Shown here piece by piece: positions 12,165 through 28,213 of a DNA stretch of 64,000 bases. Source of the stretch: Anoplolepis gracilipes (Eukaryota > Arthropoda > Insecta > Hymenoptera > Formicidae); the NCBI RefSeq assembly GCF_047496725.1, contig NC_132985.1, positions 7,085,001-7,149,000 of the forward strand. The letters are read 5' to 3'. The translations under genes and the position numbers were made by a program. Position 1 is the stretch's first letter. Every line of letters starts with the position of its first letter. The notes below the pieces were generated by a model. That model did not search any database. It saw only the letters and a list, made by a program, of their open reading frames with translations, and was not told the DNA's origin.

Positions 12165-12477
12165 ACTGTAAAAAAATAACTGCATATCCAAAATGAATTT
12201 TCAAGAGGATGTCTGAATTTTCAGATATTTTTCCGAAAATTCAGAAACCCTCTGAACATTTTCTGAAAGTTTAGAAGAAAACTTTTTTCTTCTGAAAAAA
12301 TTTAATATTTAATATTATTATTATTATTATATATATGTATATTTAATATTAAATATTATATTTAAATTTTCAGAAAAATGACTCTGATGATTAAGACAGA
12401 TTTTTTTGAAATTACTTTCAGATCTGAAAAGTCAAGCAAAAATGTGTTTGAATTCCCAAGTAATTTTTTACGGTGCA
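12165..12477. repeat. Family F element (copy 2)
   Basis: Starts ACTGTAAAAAAATAACTGCA and ends TTTTTTACGGTGCAG. The interior carries TCTGAATTTTCAG, ATGACTCTGATGATTAAGAC and related words. The two ends form an inverted repeat. Confidence 0.78.
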
Positions 12478-13971
12478 GCTCGTTATTAGATTACCTTAAT
12501 ATTTTACCGAGATAAAAATATTACAAATTATAAACAAATTTAATAGAATAAAATTATTAATGTTGAAAAACAATCTTTCATCCGCGTTCCTTGTGTACGC
12601 TCTCTAATTCTTCAAATTGAAAGGAGACCTCGCCTACGTGGGATCTTGTTTTTCTGAATTTCAAGACTAGTCAATTGAAATTTGACCTCAATTGATAAGC
12701 AAATCACGCTGTCTGAAGAGCAAATTAACAAATGTTGAGATAAAATCTCGGCATCGCTCCAAATTTATTAAAGAACGCACGGGCAGAGAGATACAATGCT
12801 ATGCTGTAACGTATAACAATACCATTTGTGCTTCTCGATTATGCAGCGGGTGTCGTCACAAGTGTATATGTGCGCGCGCGTGTGTGTGTGTGCGTGTGTT
12901 TCTTGTGCTATACTTGAACCTGTATAACGACAGCCAGCCCCGGCGACTTCTCGTCGTGCGCTATCGCCTGTCGCGCGCGTCTTCTCCGCGAACGGCTATA
13001 CATATCGCAATTGTTGAAAATTCAATAAGCTGTCTCGCTCGCGAGACTCGCTCTTATTGTGAAAAATCAATGCTTCTCCCCGAGAGATGTGACATTCAGC
13101 TAATGCGCGCGTTGCACACACAAAGCCGAGGACCGGCCGCGCGAATCGCTCGCCGTCGTCGTTTGTTAAGCCTCGTTTTCACATAACATCATAAACGGTT
13201 TACGTGACCTCAAATGTCATGACATTTATGTTTAGAATGATGATGCTACATCGGTATCCGTAAGAGCGACTCTAGACTCCAGTACTCGCCTAAACGAGTT
13301 GGAGACTCGTAATCGTCGACGCGATTAAAAAACCAGAAATAAATGGTTTTGTTCTTTCAAAGAATAAATCGCATTCTTTGATCACAGATTCTTTAGCGTG
13401 TCGTCCACGGAAATCCAACTTGTTTGACGTAATTGATTACCGTCCCGTTTCTCGAGAAAAACATCCGTAAGTAGTGTCATCGATCTATTTCCGAGAAAAA
13501 AAGACAAACTATCGCGCGCGATAAATATATATCTCTGTTGCGAAAATAAATTAAATTTAGGTGTAATCGAAAAAAATTGCATTGTTCTATTTTGAAAGGA
13601 AAAGTCGCCGCGATAATATCCCGTCCGTTTTACGTCACGAAAATCAAATTCCGATCCTTGTGTAATGAACATCGTACTATCCGACGTTCTATCCGGCAAT
13701 GTTATAACGCGGTATTTGATTTAAACGGTGATTTGTGCATTGACAGTCATGTCAAGTGGAAATGAGGCATTATTATCTATCGCGCGGTTCGATTTCGCGA
13801 AACCGTGCGCGTGTTTGAAATTCGAATTGTGCTGATACAAATATGAAGAATTTTTTCATTTTTTTCATTTTGGAACTAACTTAATGTTTGACACTGTGAA
13901 AGAGTAAATTTGTTTTAAAATTTTTCCAGAGAAGAATTTTAAATAACAGAATAAAATGTTTGATTTTAAAA
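12478..13971. other. Unique block, no recognised gene
   Basis: CpG-bearing sequence with an alternating GC/GT run at 12870-12900. Open frames at 12692-13186 (+) and 13382-13699 (-) have no recognisable domains. 13840-13970 is AT-rich. Confidence 0.45.
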
Positions 13972-14626
13972 AGGGAGTTTGCATGATTTTGAAAAACAAT
14001 TGCATTTTATAATTTATATATAATTTTGTATGTAATTATTTTTTTCGTAATTTTTTAACGCAAATTAAACGAGAAAATCAATAATAAAAATTACATTATT
14101 TGAAATTGTCGAATACGATCCAGAAACGACCGAGTCCTCCCGAACGCGATGTGATGTCACAGTGCAATATCTGCATTCGGGGAGACGCTAATAGCGCTAA
14201 ATAGCGTGAAATAGCGTCTTCTCAAACCTAACCAATATATACAGTGACAACACACTATTTTTATTTATTAAAATATCCAGTTATTGTGAAAATGGGCAAA
14301 GGTAACACCTGACAAAACCTGTTTTCTACCTCTCTGTAAAAGCACAACAATTAAAACACCCAATAAATTTAAACGCTTCAAGAATGACCAAATATCGCAA
14401 TACAGAATACAGAAAACAAACGTTTGAAACTGTTGCACTGTGACGTCACGCACTCCAACCAATCAAAATCGTTTTCTCACAATTTAAATTTGATTAAATT
14501 TTAATTTAATTTTTCAATACCTTTCTATTGATTAAAATGTAAAATTTTCTTATAAATAAATTTATAATAATATATATTTAAATTACATATATAAATAAAT
14601 GTATTTTTTTTTAATGCAAACTCCCT
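13972..14626 (+). mobile_element. THAP-type short element (copy 1), 655 bp
   Basis: Terminal inverted repeats AGGGAGTTTGCAT and ATGCAAACTCCCT. The interior contains a compact palindromic region (GACGCTAATAGCGCTAAATA, near 14185) and a remnant open frame starting ATGGGCAAAGGT. Here the frame is broken at codon 7 by a TGA. It is the same orientation as the copy at 55455 and opposite to those at 19198 and 50238. Confidence 0.85.
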
Positions 14627-15395
14627 ATTTTTATATTTCTCGATATATGCACGAAAATATATATTACGAAGAGAATTGAATGAATTGGGGACGTACGGCA
14701 ATTATTCGCATACTGACTTATTTTAATGAGAAATTCTCTGACTATTCGCGATTCAATGAAGCAATCGAAATCTGCATCCGACTGGCGGCGGCACGTGAAA
14801 GAGATTGTGTGTCTATCGCGCGTCATGCATAAAATATAGTCTCCTCCTCTATAACGACGGCATATTTTTGTCGTTGACCCGTGCAGGATACTAGAACTAA
14901 CGTGCCATTCAATCGATCGTTTCGCAGGACGATATACCGTCCCTCGCTCGCACGCTCTATAATAACGTTATCGATCATCCCCGCCTTTTAATTACGTCAG
15001 CCTATCGCCGGCTTTGAGAATATATCGCTTCTATTGATAACGCATATAATATACGTCATTCTTAGACTTATGACGCGAAAAGGCGTTATCGACTATTTTT
15101 ATTTTATTGCGTCGTTTGACGCTCGAACGCGTGAAAATGAAATCACGCAAAGTGCGAGAGAATTTTTTTGTCTTCAAATTTCCAAGAACGCTTTTTCCCC
15201 TCTCTCACGCAGGCTTTACTATTATCTTTGGCTTTGAGATATATTTGTTTTGGCGAGCTTGAATTTTAGGTGTGATGCTTAATCATGAATTTAGTGTAAT
15301 CATTATTTACAATACAAATAACGCACTAATGTCATTTTTTAGCAAAAATTTATAATGAAAGCATAATCTGGCATTCGCATCAAATATGTCGGAAT
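14627..15395. other. Unique block, no recognised gene
   Basis: Mixed AT and CpG-bearing DNA. I see nothing gene-like or repeated in it. Confidence 0.5.
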
Positions 15396-16078
15396 GTTCA
15401 CACTGTAAACAATAATTGCAGATTGTACAAAGTGCATATTTAAAGTTTTCTTACAGACGCACTGTTTGAATTTTCACACATTTTTAAGACAGGTCCGAAA
15501 TTACTTTCTGATCTCTTTTTATCCAGAAAATTTAGACAAAAATGTGTCTAAATTCCTTAGACAGTACAATTTACGTTTACTGTAAAAAATAACTGCAGCA
15601 CAAAGTGTCTGAAGTTTCCTTACAGACACGTTGTCTGAATTTTCATAAGAATGTCTAAATTTGCATTCTTCTAATTTTCAGAAAAATGACTCTGATTATT
15701 AAGTCAGATTGTCTGGAAAAGTGACTAAATTTTCAGACATTCTTCTGAATTTTCAAAAAAATGTCTGATGATTAAGACAGAAGGTCTGAAATTACTTTCT
15801 CACCTCTTTTTATCCAGAAAATTTAAACAAAAATGTGTTTAAATTTTTAGACAATTCCTTAGACAGTACAATTTACGTTCACTGTAAAAACAACTGCAGA
15901 CAACATAAATTGTCTGAAGGTTTCTTACAGACGCACTGTCTGAATTTTCAGCAAAGAATTTGCATTCTTCTAAACTTTCAGAAAAATGACTCTGATTATT
16001 AAGTCAGATAGTCTGAAATTAATTTCGGACACCCAGGTCTGAAAGATACGTCTGGATTGTTAGGCAATTTTTTACAGT
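15396..16078. repeat. Family F element (copy 3), with internal tandem units
   Basis: Three units each carry an ACTGTAAAAA(A)(T)AACTGCA-type phrase (15402, 15585, 15880), followed by TTACAGACGCACTGTCTGAA and GAAAAATGACTCTGATTATT. The outer ends CACTGTAAA and TTTTTTACAGTG are inverted. Confidence 0.8.
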
Positions 16079-17788
16079 GTTGTCCAATTCACGACACGTG
16101 ATTCGCACACAATTCACGGCCACCGTGAATCCGTACAGCACCCGGTATATATCGATCTGCCTTTCCGCTATAGAGTCTGGGCCAGACGTAGTCTTGACGT
16201 TAACCTTGAACTTCAACCTCGACATTAGCGATTAGTCGCGAGAATCATGTTCGTCGTTTCGCCATCCACCCACGATCAACACGATCACATGATCGATTCA
16301 CGATTGAAAACAATCAAATGACTGAACGTTAGAACGCGGAACAAACTATACGTCTGAAATGTACACAAGATCTGTCAGCTAAAAAATAGATTGGTTTAAT
16401 TTGGGAAAAGAGAGACGCAAATATATAAATATCTCGGTCCGCTCGAGAAATTAGGAATCACGTTGAATTAATAAGCAATGTATGAAATCTCTCAAGATAG
16501 CGGAACAAAATTGTCAGTTGAATGAATCGGGGACGAAAAGTCGGTGAAAGCTGTTTTGAAAGATAAATGCACGAATTATGAGCTCGCTTCAATTTTGTCT
16601 CTCGATTGACCGTCTATCTAGCTAATGCCAGAGGTAGCCAATTGACACGTCCGACAACCCTGTCGCTCGACAAGTGCAACAACAGCAACGAACAAACCCA
16701 CATGCACACCCACACACACACGCGTGACATCCGTGCATGTGCATTTCGTGTAATTGCCTGTGCATTACGTAAGTGATCGCGCCTCTCTATCCCTCTCGAG
16801 AGAGAGTGAGTCGACGTCGATGGCGAGACAAGGCAATCGCATTTCCTGCGTGCGTGTGTGGTCAAGGTCGCCGAGCGCATGCGTGCGAGAGATAGAGAAC
16901 GCTACCGCGGCTGTTATTTCGAGATCGCGACGCGGCGGGTGCGCGCGCGAGAAACTGCATAAAAGTCGGCGATAAATATTTTTAGAGCCCCTCGTCGAGA
17001 GAGAGAGAGAGAAGAAGAAGCGCGCTTTTAGCCGTCTGGAGAGAACCAGATCACCGACGTCTTTTTTTTTCTTTTTTTTTCTTTTTATAATAATCTTGTA
17101 ACGCGACCTCGCGCGCGCGGAGGAGTGCTAACGTTGCTCGATTACTTAACATCGAGTTTTCCGTATCTTGCATACTTATATATCGTTGCTATCATTTTAT
17201 TTTAATCGTTCGCACAATAAATCGAATTTTTCAGATGAGACCGTGTGTTTTAATAAAAATACGTATCATCGCGTAAATATTCTTAAAGTCCTCGGCTTTT
17301 ACGTGAAATGCATTTATCTCAGTCTCGTTTTTATTTTTTTATTTTTTTTTTTACAATCGCGACAGGAGAGCAAAATAAATTATGGGAAAAAAAAACGAAA
17401 TTTATCTGCCCGAACGAAGGCGTTTCTTCTTCTTTCGACGAGTGTCAGCGACACGACGCGCGCCCTTTTTGCGAATTTCTCGGACGACCACTTTTTTTCT
17501 CTCGCTCCCGGGATCACAGGCACATTCGTCTTGGCGTCTGCTCCCGATATCCTGCGCGGGATTCCCGAGGGACGCGCCCGTTTCACCCACTCGCGTACTT
17601 CTGGTCGGTTCTCCGACCGGCGACGACCTCGCGAGACGTCTCTCCCTTTTGGGTGGCTTTCTCCCCTTGAGCTTCTTAAACGGCGCAAAAAGCATAAGAT
17701 ACGTGTCTGTCTGCGTCGACAGACTTTCGATTTGGCTGCGTTCTCTCAGTCATCTTATGGTACATGTGTCGAATAATCAAATATTTCA
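16079..17788. other. Unique CpG-bearing block, no recognised gene
   Basis: Contains (CA)n-like sequence near 16705, (GA)n near 16998 and T-rich runs at 17061-17085 and 17330-17352. Overlapping frames at 17168-17776 and neighbours have no known domains. Confidence 0.45.
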
Positions 17789-18251
17789 CAGGATGTGTGT
17801 CTACTTGCATGGAAAATTCATTTATTTCTCAGGAGTTTCTTGGAAAAATCAGAGAATTTTATTCGGACTTTTTTTTAAATTCTCTCTTTGATAATTTTAC
17901 TCTCATATTGTAAACAGCGAATTATTTAAAAATATATTAGAAATATCTGTCAATTTACAATGTCATCTCATATTTAATGTCTTAACAAAATATTAAGTAT
18001 ACATATATGCTTTTTATTATAATTATTAGTATTAAAATATTATGCAAAACAGTTAAAAAAAGATGCTTATGAAAACCATTCAGTTTTGCATTTCTCTTAC
18101 GTATGAGTAAAAAACATGAGAAAATAATGCGTACGATAAAAGAACTTATTTTAGAAAATGAATAAAAAACAATTTTTTTATCTAAAATTTTGAAAAAAAA
18201 TCTAAATAATTAGACAGATATTTTTAATATGGATTTAAAGTAGGCACCCTG
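17789..18251. repeat. Family G element (copy 2)
   Basis: Starts CAGGATGTGTGTCTACTTGC and ends TAGGCACCCTG. The interior order (TTTATTCGGAC, TTTTACTCTCATATTGTAAA, ATTAAGTATA) matches the other copies. Confidence 0.72.
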
Positions 18252-19197
18252 ATTTCAGTCTCTCGGAGTCAGGTTTTAGGTACGATTCGAAATATATATA
18301 TTCAAACGTGTTTCGAGCAATCCAACAGCTGTGCAAATCATCCAATCCAATTCAATTGGTGGCGAGTAACGCGCGGCGCGTCTCCTTCGGTTCTCCCAAT
18401 TCCTCGGATCTATTCTTCGGTGACAAGATAATTTGACGAACGACGGGGAAAGGACAACGACTCCCTCCGGAGAGGGAGTCGAGACTCGAGATTCGAGACG
18501 TGGCGGCCACGCTCGGTTGTTTTGCAATCCGGGCCACGATAAAAATTAAAGCGCTGCTTACACCCGTGACTAATTGCACGCGTCATGCCTTGGCACACTT
18601 AAGCCATGTTTCTTGAATCCCCGTTTCATTGTATCCAAAACTGCAGCACATCGTAATGGAATCTGATTACGTTTTAACCTTGGTTGTATATCCATATCGG
18701 GGAAAAAAAATTGGATTATTTACTTAAAAAAAAAAAGTCCGATAAAGAAGTAAAACAAAGGAAAATAACATGTTTACGGAAGATACGTCTACCGCGATTT
18801 TACGCTTCGCAATTGAATTTCGAGATTAATCTGCTCAAATTGCGCGGTAATAATAACAGTCGAACTGTGTTTGATCGATGATAAATCAAGGAGATAATCT
18901 CTATACGCATTCAAAATTGGAATTATATGAATAAATCAGTCAATGTAAAAGATCGCGATATACGTATATATCATAATGCCATGCATATTTATGATCGGTT
19001 CGTGGTTTTAAAAAAAATTATTTGTTATGCGCATTTATAATAGTAAGCTTTCGTAAATGCGTTGTAAAATATATTCTAAAAGTGGCCAGATTAATGACTT
19101 TGTTAAGCTGTTTCAATAACAATTTTCTTTTTCAACGATTTTTTGTCCTTCATTTTTCTTCATTCTTAGCCATTTGCTTAGGCAATAAGGAGTTTGC
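18252..19197. other. Unique block upstream of usp
   Basis: CpG-bearing at 18290-18620, AT-rich thereafter. No gene recognised. As the nearest non-repetitive DNA 1.5-2 kb upstream of the usp leader, it is a reasonable place for regulatory sites, but I see none I can name. Confidence 0.4.
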
Positions 19198-19854
19198 ATT
19201 AAAAAAAAAATACATTTTTTTATATATGTAATTTAAATATATATTATTATAAATTTATTTATAAGAAAATTTTAAATTTTAATCAATAGAAAGGTATTAA
19301 AAAACTAAATCAAAATTTAATAAAATTTAAATTGTGAAAAAACGATTTTGATTGGTTGGATTGCGTAACGTCACAGTGCAATAGTTTCAAAGGTTTGTTT
19401 TCTATATTCTGTATTGCGATATTCGGTCATTCTTGATCTCGAGATACAAAGAAAAACAATTTTTTGGGTGTTTTAATTGTTGTACTTTTACATAGAGATA
19501 GAAAACAGGTTTTGTACGTGTTACCTTTGCCCATTTTCACAATAACTGAATATTTTAATAAATAAAAATAGTGTGTTGTCACTGTATATATTGGTTAGGT
19601 TTGAGGAGACGCTATTTCACGCTATTTAGCGCTATTAGCGTCTCCCCGAATGCAGATATTGCACTGTGACGTCACATCGCGTTCGGGAGGACTCGGTCGT
19701 TTCCGGATCGTATTCGACAATTTCAAATAATGTAATTTTTATTATTGATTTTCTCGCTTAATTTGCATTAAGAAATTACGAAAAAAATAATTACATTTAA
19801 AACTATATATAAATTATAAAATGCAATTGTTTTTCAAAATCATGCAAACTCCCT
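19198..19854 (-). mobile_element. THAP-type short element (copy 2)
   Basis: Reverse-complement copy of the 13972 element. Ends AGGAGTTTGCAT (one G lost) and ATGCAAACTCCCT. The interior matches throughout, including GACGCTATTTCACGCTATTT and GGTTTTGTACGTGTTACC. It lies only about 250 bp upstream of the usp initiator candidate. Confidence 0.85.
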
Positions 19855-20100
19855 ATTAGACGCTCGTACGTATAATTTGGATTAAATAGATTCTTGTAAT
19901 AATATAAAAAAATATAAAATATTGATTTTTCGATCAAAATGAATGTAAAGGTTCGGTTATGTAAACCATAATCGCGAACGTGACTTGGTGCGTTATTGGT
20001 TGAACAGAATCTGAGCTACTCGTCAGAAGAATGCCGTGGGATTCAAGGTCGCTGTATGACTCGCCGAAGGATTTTTATCGATTTACGTCCGCGTCCCGTC

Positions 20101-20509
20101 CATCAGTCAATATCCCTTTCTGCTCTTCTCCAAACCACTCTTCTTTCTGCTGTAGAATAATTAAGTAACCGGTCGCGCGATCGATCGACAAACGAACCAA
20201 AGAAGTGCAGTGAGCAACCATACCAAATCGATACCAAAAGAAGGAATATTGGGAGGGAAGGACAAGGTGGAGGACTTTCACGAGATGACGCGGTGAGGAC
20301 GGGACAAGAGATCAGTTTTTGAAAGAAACGAAAAGCAAGAAAGCAAGAAAGAAAAAAGAAAAAAAAAAAAAAAAAAGACCGCGAGGAGAGAAAAACGCGT
20401 GGGGTGGCGTGCCTCGGGGGGGGTGTGCGTGTGTGAAAGATAAAAAGCCGACGAGATAAATCGGTCCACGGTGACGAGTGAAAGTAGAGCGGGCAAGCAG
20501 CCGGGCAAG
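20101..20509 (+). promoter_or_regulatory. usp: usp proximal leader: initiator or splice acceptor, 5'UTR
   Basis: The 5'UTR must end at 20509. Two readings of its start are possible. One is a local promoter: CATCAGTCAA at 20101-20110 contains the arthropod initiator TCAGT with A at 20105, and a CCAAT-box-like ATTGGTTG lies near 20000. The other is a splice acceptor: a pyrimidine-rich tract runs into CTGCTGTAG at 20155, which would make this the second exon of a longer transcript starting upstream. The leader contains a poly-A run at about 20350-20376 and short upstream ATGs (for example at 20285). An in-frame TAA at 20441-20443 closes the usp frame upstream of the start codon. Confidence 0.45.
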
Positions 20510-20597
20510 ATGATGAAGAAGGAGAAACCGATGATGTCGGTGACGGCCATCATCCAGGGGACTCAGGCCCAGCACTGGGCACGTGGCGGCAACAATT
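20510..20597 (+). CDS. usp: USP coding exon 1 (amino terminus of A/B domain)
   Basis: The exon encodes 29 residues starting MMKKEKPMMSVTAIIQG and ending HWARGGNN, then the T of a split Trp codon (T|GG). The bee USP amino terminus, as I recall it, begins almost identically. The donor GTACGT is at 20598-20603. The start is the first of two adjacent ATGs. An in-frame TAA at 20441-20443 and no other in-frame ATG in between make this the only sensible start. The segment belongs to the ligand-independent transactivation region and carries no zinc finger. Lepidopteran USP isoforms differ in this very region, so alternative first exons elsewhere in the locus are possible. Confidence 0.95.
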
Positions 20598-22327
20598 GTA
20601 CGTATTATAAACGTCAACATTCTCCTTCGTAATTATTACGCGATCGATTGCGATGTTTTAACACCTTATCGCGAGAAAATAATATCTTCGTCTAATCTAA
20701 TAAGCGCATCTCGCTCATTCATTTGCAGGTACATTTTAATGAGATATTTATAAAGTAATTATAAAGTCTTCAAGTATCACTTGCATTCTCTCGTTCAGCG
20801 ATTAAAGAGAATATTATTAAAATAATTATTTAGTTAATTTATTTATGCAATTTGAAAAATACATTTTTCTCCTCAAAAAAAAATAATTTTATTATTTAAT
20901 TATACCTTTAATCTCCAAAATTAATATTCTAAGTAAACTATTTTTTGATTGTTATATTATGTTTTGATGATTATATTATTATTATATAATGAATAAAGAA
21001 TTATTTATCTGTAAACTTTTTTTTTTTTCATTTTTTTCAGTTTTATTTTTACTATCCATAAATATTATATTTGCTTATTTTATTAGAATTATTATTATTA
21101 TTATATTAATTTTTTGAACAATTATTTGCATTAATTTATTATTGTGAAAATCAAATTTTATATTCAATATTATTCTCAATTATAATTAGAGGTTTATTAT
21201 TTTCCTTTATTTGTCAAGTTTAATTTCAAATAATCAAATAAATGTAACTTCTATTATAGTATACAGTTACTATTTTTTTTAGAAGATTATTTATTGAATA
21301 GTATCTTATGAAAGAAGTTAATTATAATAAGGTTCTAAATATATTGTAATTATATAATGATAATATAATAAAATTTATACTATATAATTTTTTTAATTAT
21401 ATATATGATTGGTTATTAAAAAAAAAAAGAAAAATCTCTATTTTTAATTAAGATTTGCAAATGAGTCATATCGAATAAAATCAGGTTAGGTTCAATCAGG
21501 GCAGGAAAGTCAAGGCATAGATTTTCATAAGTTTGTGTTTAAAACAAAATGAAAACTTGATATTTGCGAATCTAATTAGTTATTTTTATGCGTAATACTT
21601 ATATATTCTTAAACGATGACCCGCGCTCATTAGAAGGAATTTAATATTGATGAGATTACCGACAATGAGATCGATGACGTTGGATGATTCAGTCATATAA
21701 TTTCCTCGAATGCATAATTAGATTGATAAATATATCGTGATTTATTATTAACGGTCTATGAATTGCGAATGCGATTAAACTCGCGCGATTTTTCACGCTC
21801 TGAATACGAATGAAAATAATATTTCTACGAAAGATGAAGAAAGTGTGAGTGTATAATGCTTTCCACCAGATATAATGAACTTTATAATGGGGACGTTAAA
21901 TATATTAAAGGGTGATCGAAATGAGGTGCAAGCTCTCTGCGGGCGATCGCTAATGAACGCCCGTGTTATTAACTTTAAGTACGGCATTGTGAATTGGAAT
22001 TTAAAAGTGTGTAAACCAGATGGACTATCCTACGATGATAATTAGCGTGGCAGTGCTAGACTGTCGATTAGCAGGATTCTCAAGGTTCAGTTTTACTCCA
22101 TCACAACAACGCTACTCATAGTTAAAACGTTATTTTTCACCGCGATGGCCATGAAAGCAGCCCGTGATATTCGTGTAACAATTCCGCGTACTTCCTGTTG
22201 CGCGAGCGAATCGTAAAAAAAAAGACTCGTAAAAATACAAATTTTAAATCTCCACACCTTTCTCACAAACCATTACGGAACAATAACAGCTCGTGTCCCT
22301 TTTTTAAAGAATTATATTCTTACAAAT
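20598..22327. other. usp intron 1, first 1.7 kb, AT-rich
   Basis: Mostly AT-rich unique DNA with poly-A/T runs. 21440-22160 is more balanced. No gene or repeat family recognised. Confidence 0.5.
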
Positions 22328-23125
22328 ACGGGATGTCTATTAGCTGGCAAACCTTGGAATTTCTTTTTCTTTGTATCTAAAATCAGAAAATTCTCATGGA
22401 ATTTTATTGACTGAGATAGATTTTTTCAAACATTTGATTGACAGGTTCCTGTAAAATTTTAAAAAATTATATTATTTAATTATATTATATTAATATATAA
22501 TATAATTATATATTGTATATTAATATAATAATTATTATAATGTAAATATATAATGTCCCTGGAAAAACATGGAAAACTTGGGATTTTTAAGGATTTCTTA
22601 AGTGTGTGTGTGTGTCCGGAAAAAATCAAGGAATTTTATCAGGACTCATAGAATTTGTTAAAAAATTCTTTCTTTGATAACTTTAATTTCATATTGTAAA
22701 CAGTCGACAAACTGATTGAATTTTGTGTGTTTATAATATATTAATAAACAAAGATAAATATATATCTTCGTTTTTATATTCAATATCTGAACAAATTATT
22801 AAATATGCAGTACATATTTTTTATTGTAGTTTTAGTAATAAGAAAGAAAATGAAAATGAGAAAAGTGAAATTTAAGAGTGGAAAATGTTTACCTTATGAA
22901 AGCTATTTTTTTTTTCAATATATTTGCGAATTAGAAACTTAAGTGGCTCTGTATTTTTTTTTTTTCGTGTGAGTGAAAAGTATTAGAAAACGCATACGAT
23001 AAAAAAATTTTTTAGAAAGTTGCACCCAAAGATCTTTAAAATATTTTTCTTATCTGGAATATTTTGAACAAAAATCCCTGGAAGGGAAATTAGAGAATTT
23101 TCTTACAAAATTTAAGTAGATCCTG
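22328..23125. repeat. Family G element(s) (copy 3)
   Basis: A partial copy (22328-22470, GGGATGTCTATTAGCTGGCA then AATTTTATTGA) is followed by a fuller one from 22551 (GTCCCTGGAAAAACATGGAA) to the AAATTTAAGTAGATCCTG end. A short TG run is near 22600. Confidence 0.7.
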
Positions 23126-24470
23126 AAATATGATACAAAAAAAATTCGAAAAATCAGTTACTTGAATTTTTTTTTAAACAGTCCCTGAAAAAAATTATAA
23201 TTATCATAAATTATATAGTTATTTTTGACGGCAACTATATTTAAAGTTATTATTACTACGCATAAGGTTATTATTAACATAATAATAGTAATAAATTTAA
23301 AAATAGAAATAACAACTATAATTTTTTTTATTACGCAATTATGATTGATTCTTTTTCTCAAGAACAAAAAAACTTTGGATATTGTTTTTTTATCGATTTC
23401 GTTTTGATGAATATCGTACAAAATATGAAAAGTATGATTTACACTATGCTTTTTTACTAGTTTATTAGCAACGAATAAAAAAGTATCGTATATTTCGAAC
23501 TGTTAATAAACTAAAATGTTTTTTTCTTTCTCTCTCTCTAACACGTATCAATAGAGTTAAAATATTTCACACCAATAAAATCTCGGAGATGTATATACTG
23601 TTTTTATTTTCATCTCTGATTATTATAGTATTATATATTTATTTAATATTTATTATATTATGATATACATATATAAATATATTTAATATTTCAATTAAAA
23701 TTATATTATTATACATCCACTTAATATTTCAACTTTACTACTTGCTGGCGCATTAGCACGGTATTAAAAAAAGCACGCTTCTACGTATATTCGGCTCTGC
23801 TCTGAAATCACTAAAACGTATTTGTTGCGACTCGAGCGAGGTGACTCACACTCGGTTCGTCGTCGCCGATAATCCCTGCAGCGAGGCGACCGATACGCGC
23901 CGCACGACTCGACGCATATACATATCGTACGTAGATGCTAAATGTACGGGGTGAAGGTCGGCTATTGAGACGTGAATGGCGCAATTTGCGGCGGCGAGCG
24001 AGTGGGAACTCGCTCGCGCGCGCGTGCGTGCGCGCGCGCCAGCTCGTTATCAGTCGCCGGCTCTAAAAGCGGCCTTAGAGCGGGCTTTAAAGCCCGATCG
24101 CGGTGGAAGGTCGTGCGAATGCGCCTCGTTATCAATGTCCATGGACGCGATTTACGAGCGGCGCGGCGATTTTCGCAGTCGCTTATCGCACGTGTGTCCC
24201 TATTGCCGCGCGACACGCGGTGCAATTCCCTCCTTTTGCAATTGCATGCTACGTAAAGGCGCGTTGGAAACTTTCCGCAAAAATGTAAACACGGGATTGA
24301 TGATGCGTTTCCGAGGAAAAAAATATATCGATGACCGTGGTCCAGAACTGACCAAGTCAACAGCGCGGAGATGAATTTCGTTGGACACTCTATTCCAAAA
24401 CCTAATCGAGTTTTATGTACGTTGTAAAAAAAATCTCGGAAATATTGTTATTATTTTCATTCCTGATTAT
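23126..24470. other. Intron 1 island, CpG-rich at 23810-24370
   Basis: AT-rich to 23740, then a compact CpG-rich island with an alternating CG run at about 24010-24040. Frames on both strands are artefacts of the GC content. No gene recognised. The island is a candidate enhancer by composition only. Confidence 0.4.
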
Positions 24471-24474
24471 TATA

Positions 24475-25352
24475 CAGGGTGTCCCATTTTAAATCCTCCA
24501 GTCGAATATCTCGAAAACCAAGCCTGGGAGAGAAAAATGTTTCAGGCAAAAGTTGTATGGTTTCGAGGGGGCCATAAGATGGTACCATTGGTCTGACCTT
24601 GAAGAGTCATTTGAAGGTCACCTCAATTTTTTTTAAATGACACCCCCTATTTTTTCTTACATATTCTTGTAGCTGATTTCGAGAGCTTTCCAAAACACTG
24701 ATAAAATGTTTTTTCATTAAACACTTTTCGAGTTATAAGGCTTCAAAGTTGCAATATTTTGACATAAAATACAAGATATCTCGTGAAATATTCATTTCTC
24801 GATTATCTTACTCTAATACTTTTATGCACAGAATAATGAGACGAATCAGTTGGTGTAAAGAAAACACATAGTTATCTTTAAGACAAAATCTGAATTTGCA
24901 ACTAGCAGTTACACATTTTTACTTTAACATAATTATGTGTTTTAATTACGCCAATTGATTCGTCTCGTTATTCTGTGCATGAAAGTATTAGGATAATCTA
25001 GGTAAGATAATCGAAAAATGAATATTTATTACGAGATATCTTGTATTTTATGTCAAAATATTGCAACTTTGAAGCCTTGTAACTCGAAAGGTGTTTAATG
25101 AAAAAACATTTTATCATAGTGTTTTGGAGAGCTCTCGAGATAAGCTACAAGAATATGCAAAAATATATAGGGTGTTCCATTTAAGAAATTCAAAATGACC
25201 TTCACGTGACCTTTGTGTGACTCTTCAAGGTCAAGCTAATGGCCCCATCTTATGTCCCCTTAGAAACCATACAACTTTTGTCTGAAACATTTTTTTGAAT
25301 TTTCCATATTTTTCAAGATATTTCACTGGAGGAATTAAAATGGGACACCCTG
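24475..25352. mobile_element. Family C long palindromic element, 878 bp (copy A)
   Basis: Ends CAGGGTGTCCCATTTTAA and GGAATTAAAATGGGACACCC with TATA on both sides (24471-24474, 25353-25356). The two halves are reverse complements over nearly the whole length: CTCGAAAACCAAGCC/TATTTTTCAAGATAT-type ends, ACTTTTATGCACAGAATAAT and ATTCTGTGCATGAAAGT inside. No open frame survives. The element carries TGACCTTGA at 24594, TGACCTTCACGTGACCT at 25196 and TCAAGGTCA at 25225. Confidence 0.9.
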
Positions 25353-25356
25353 TATA

Positions 25357-28210
<2,854 letters not shown>

Positions 28211-28213
28211 ATA

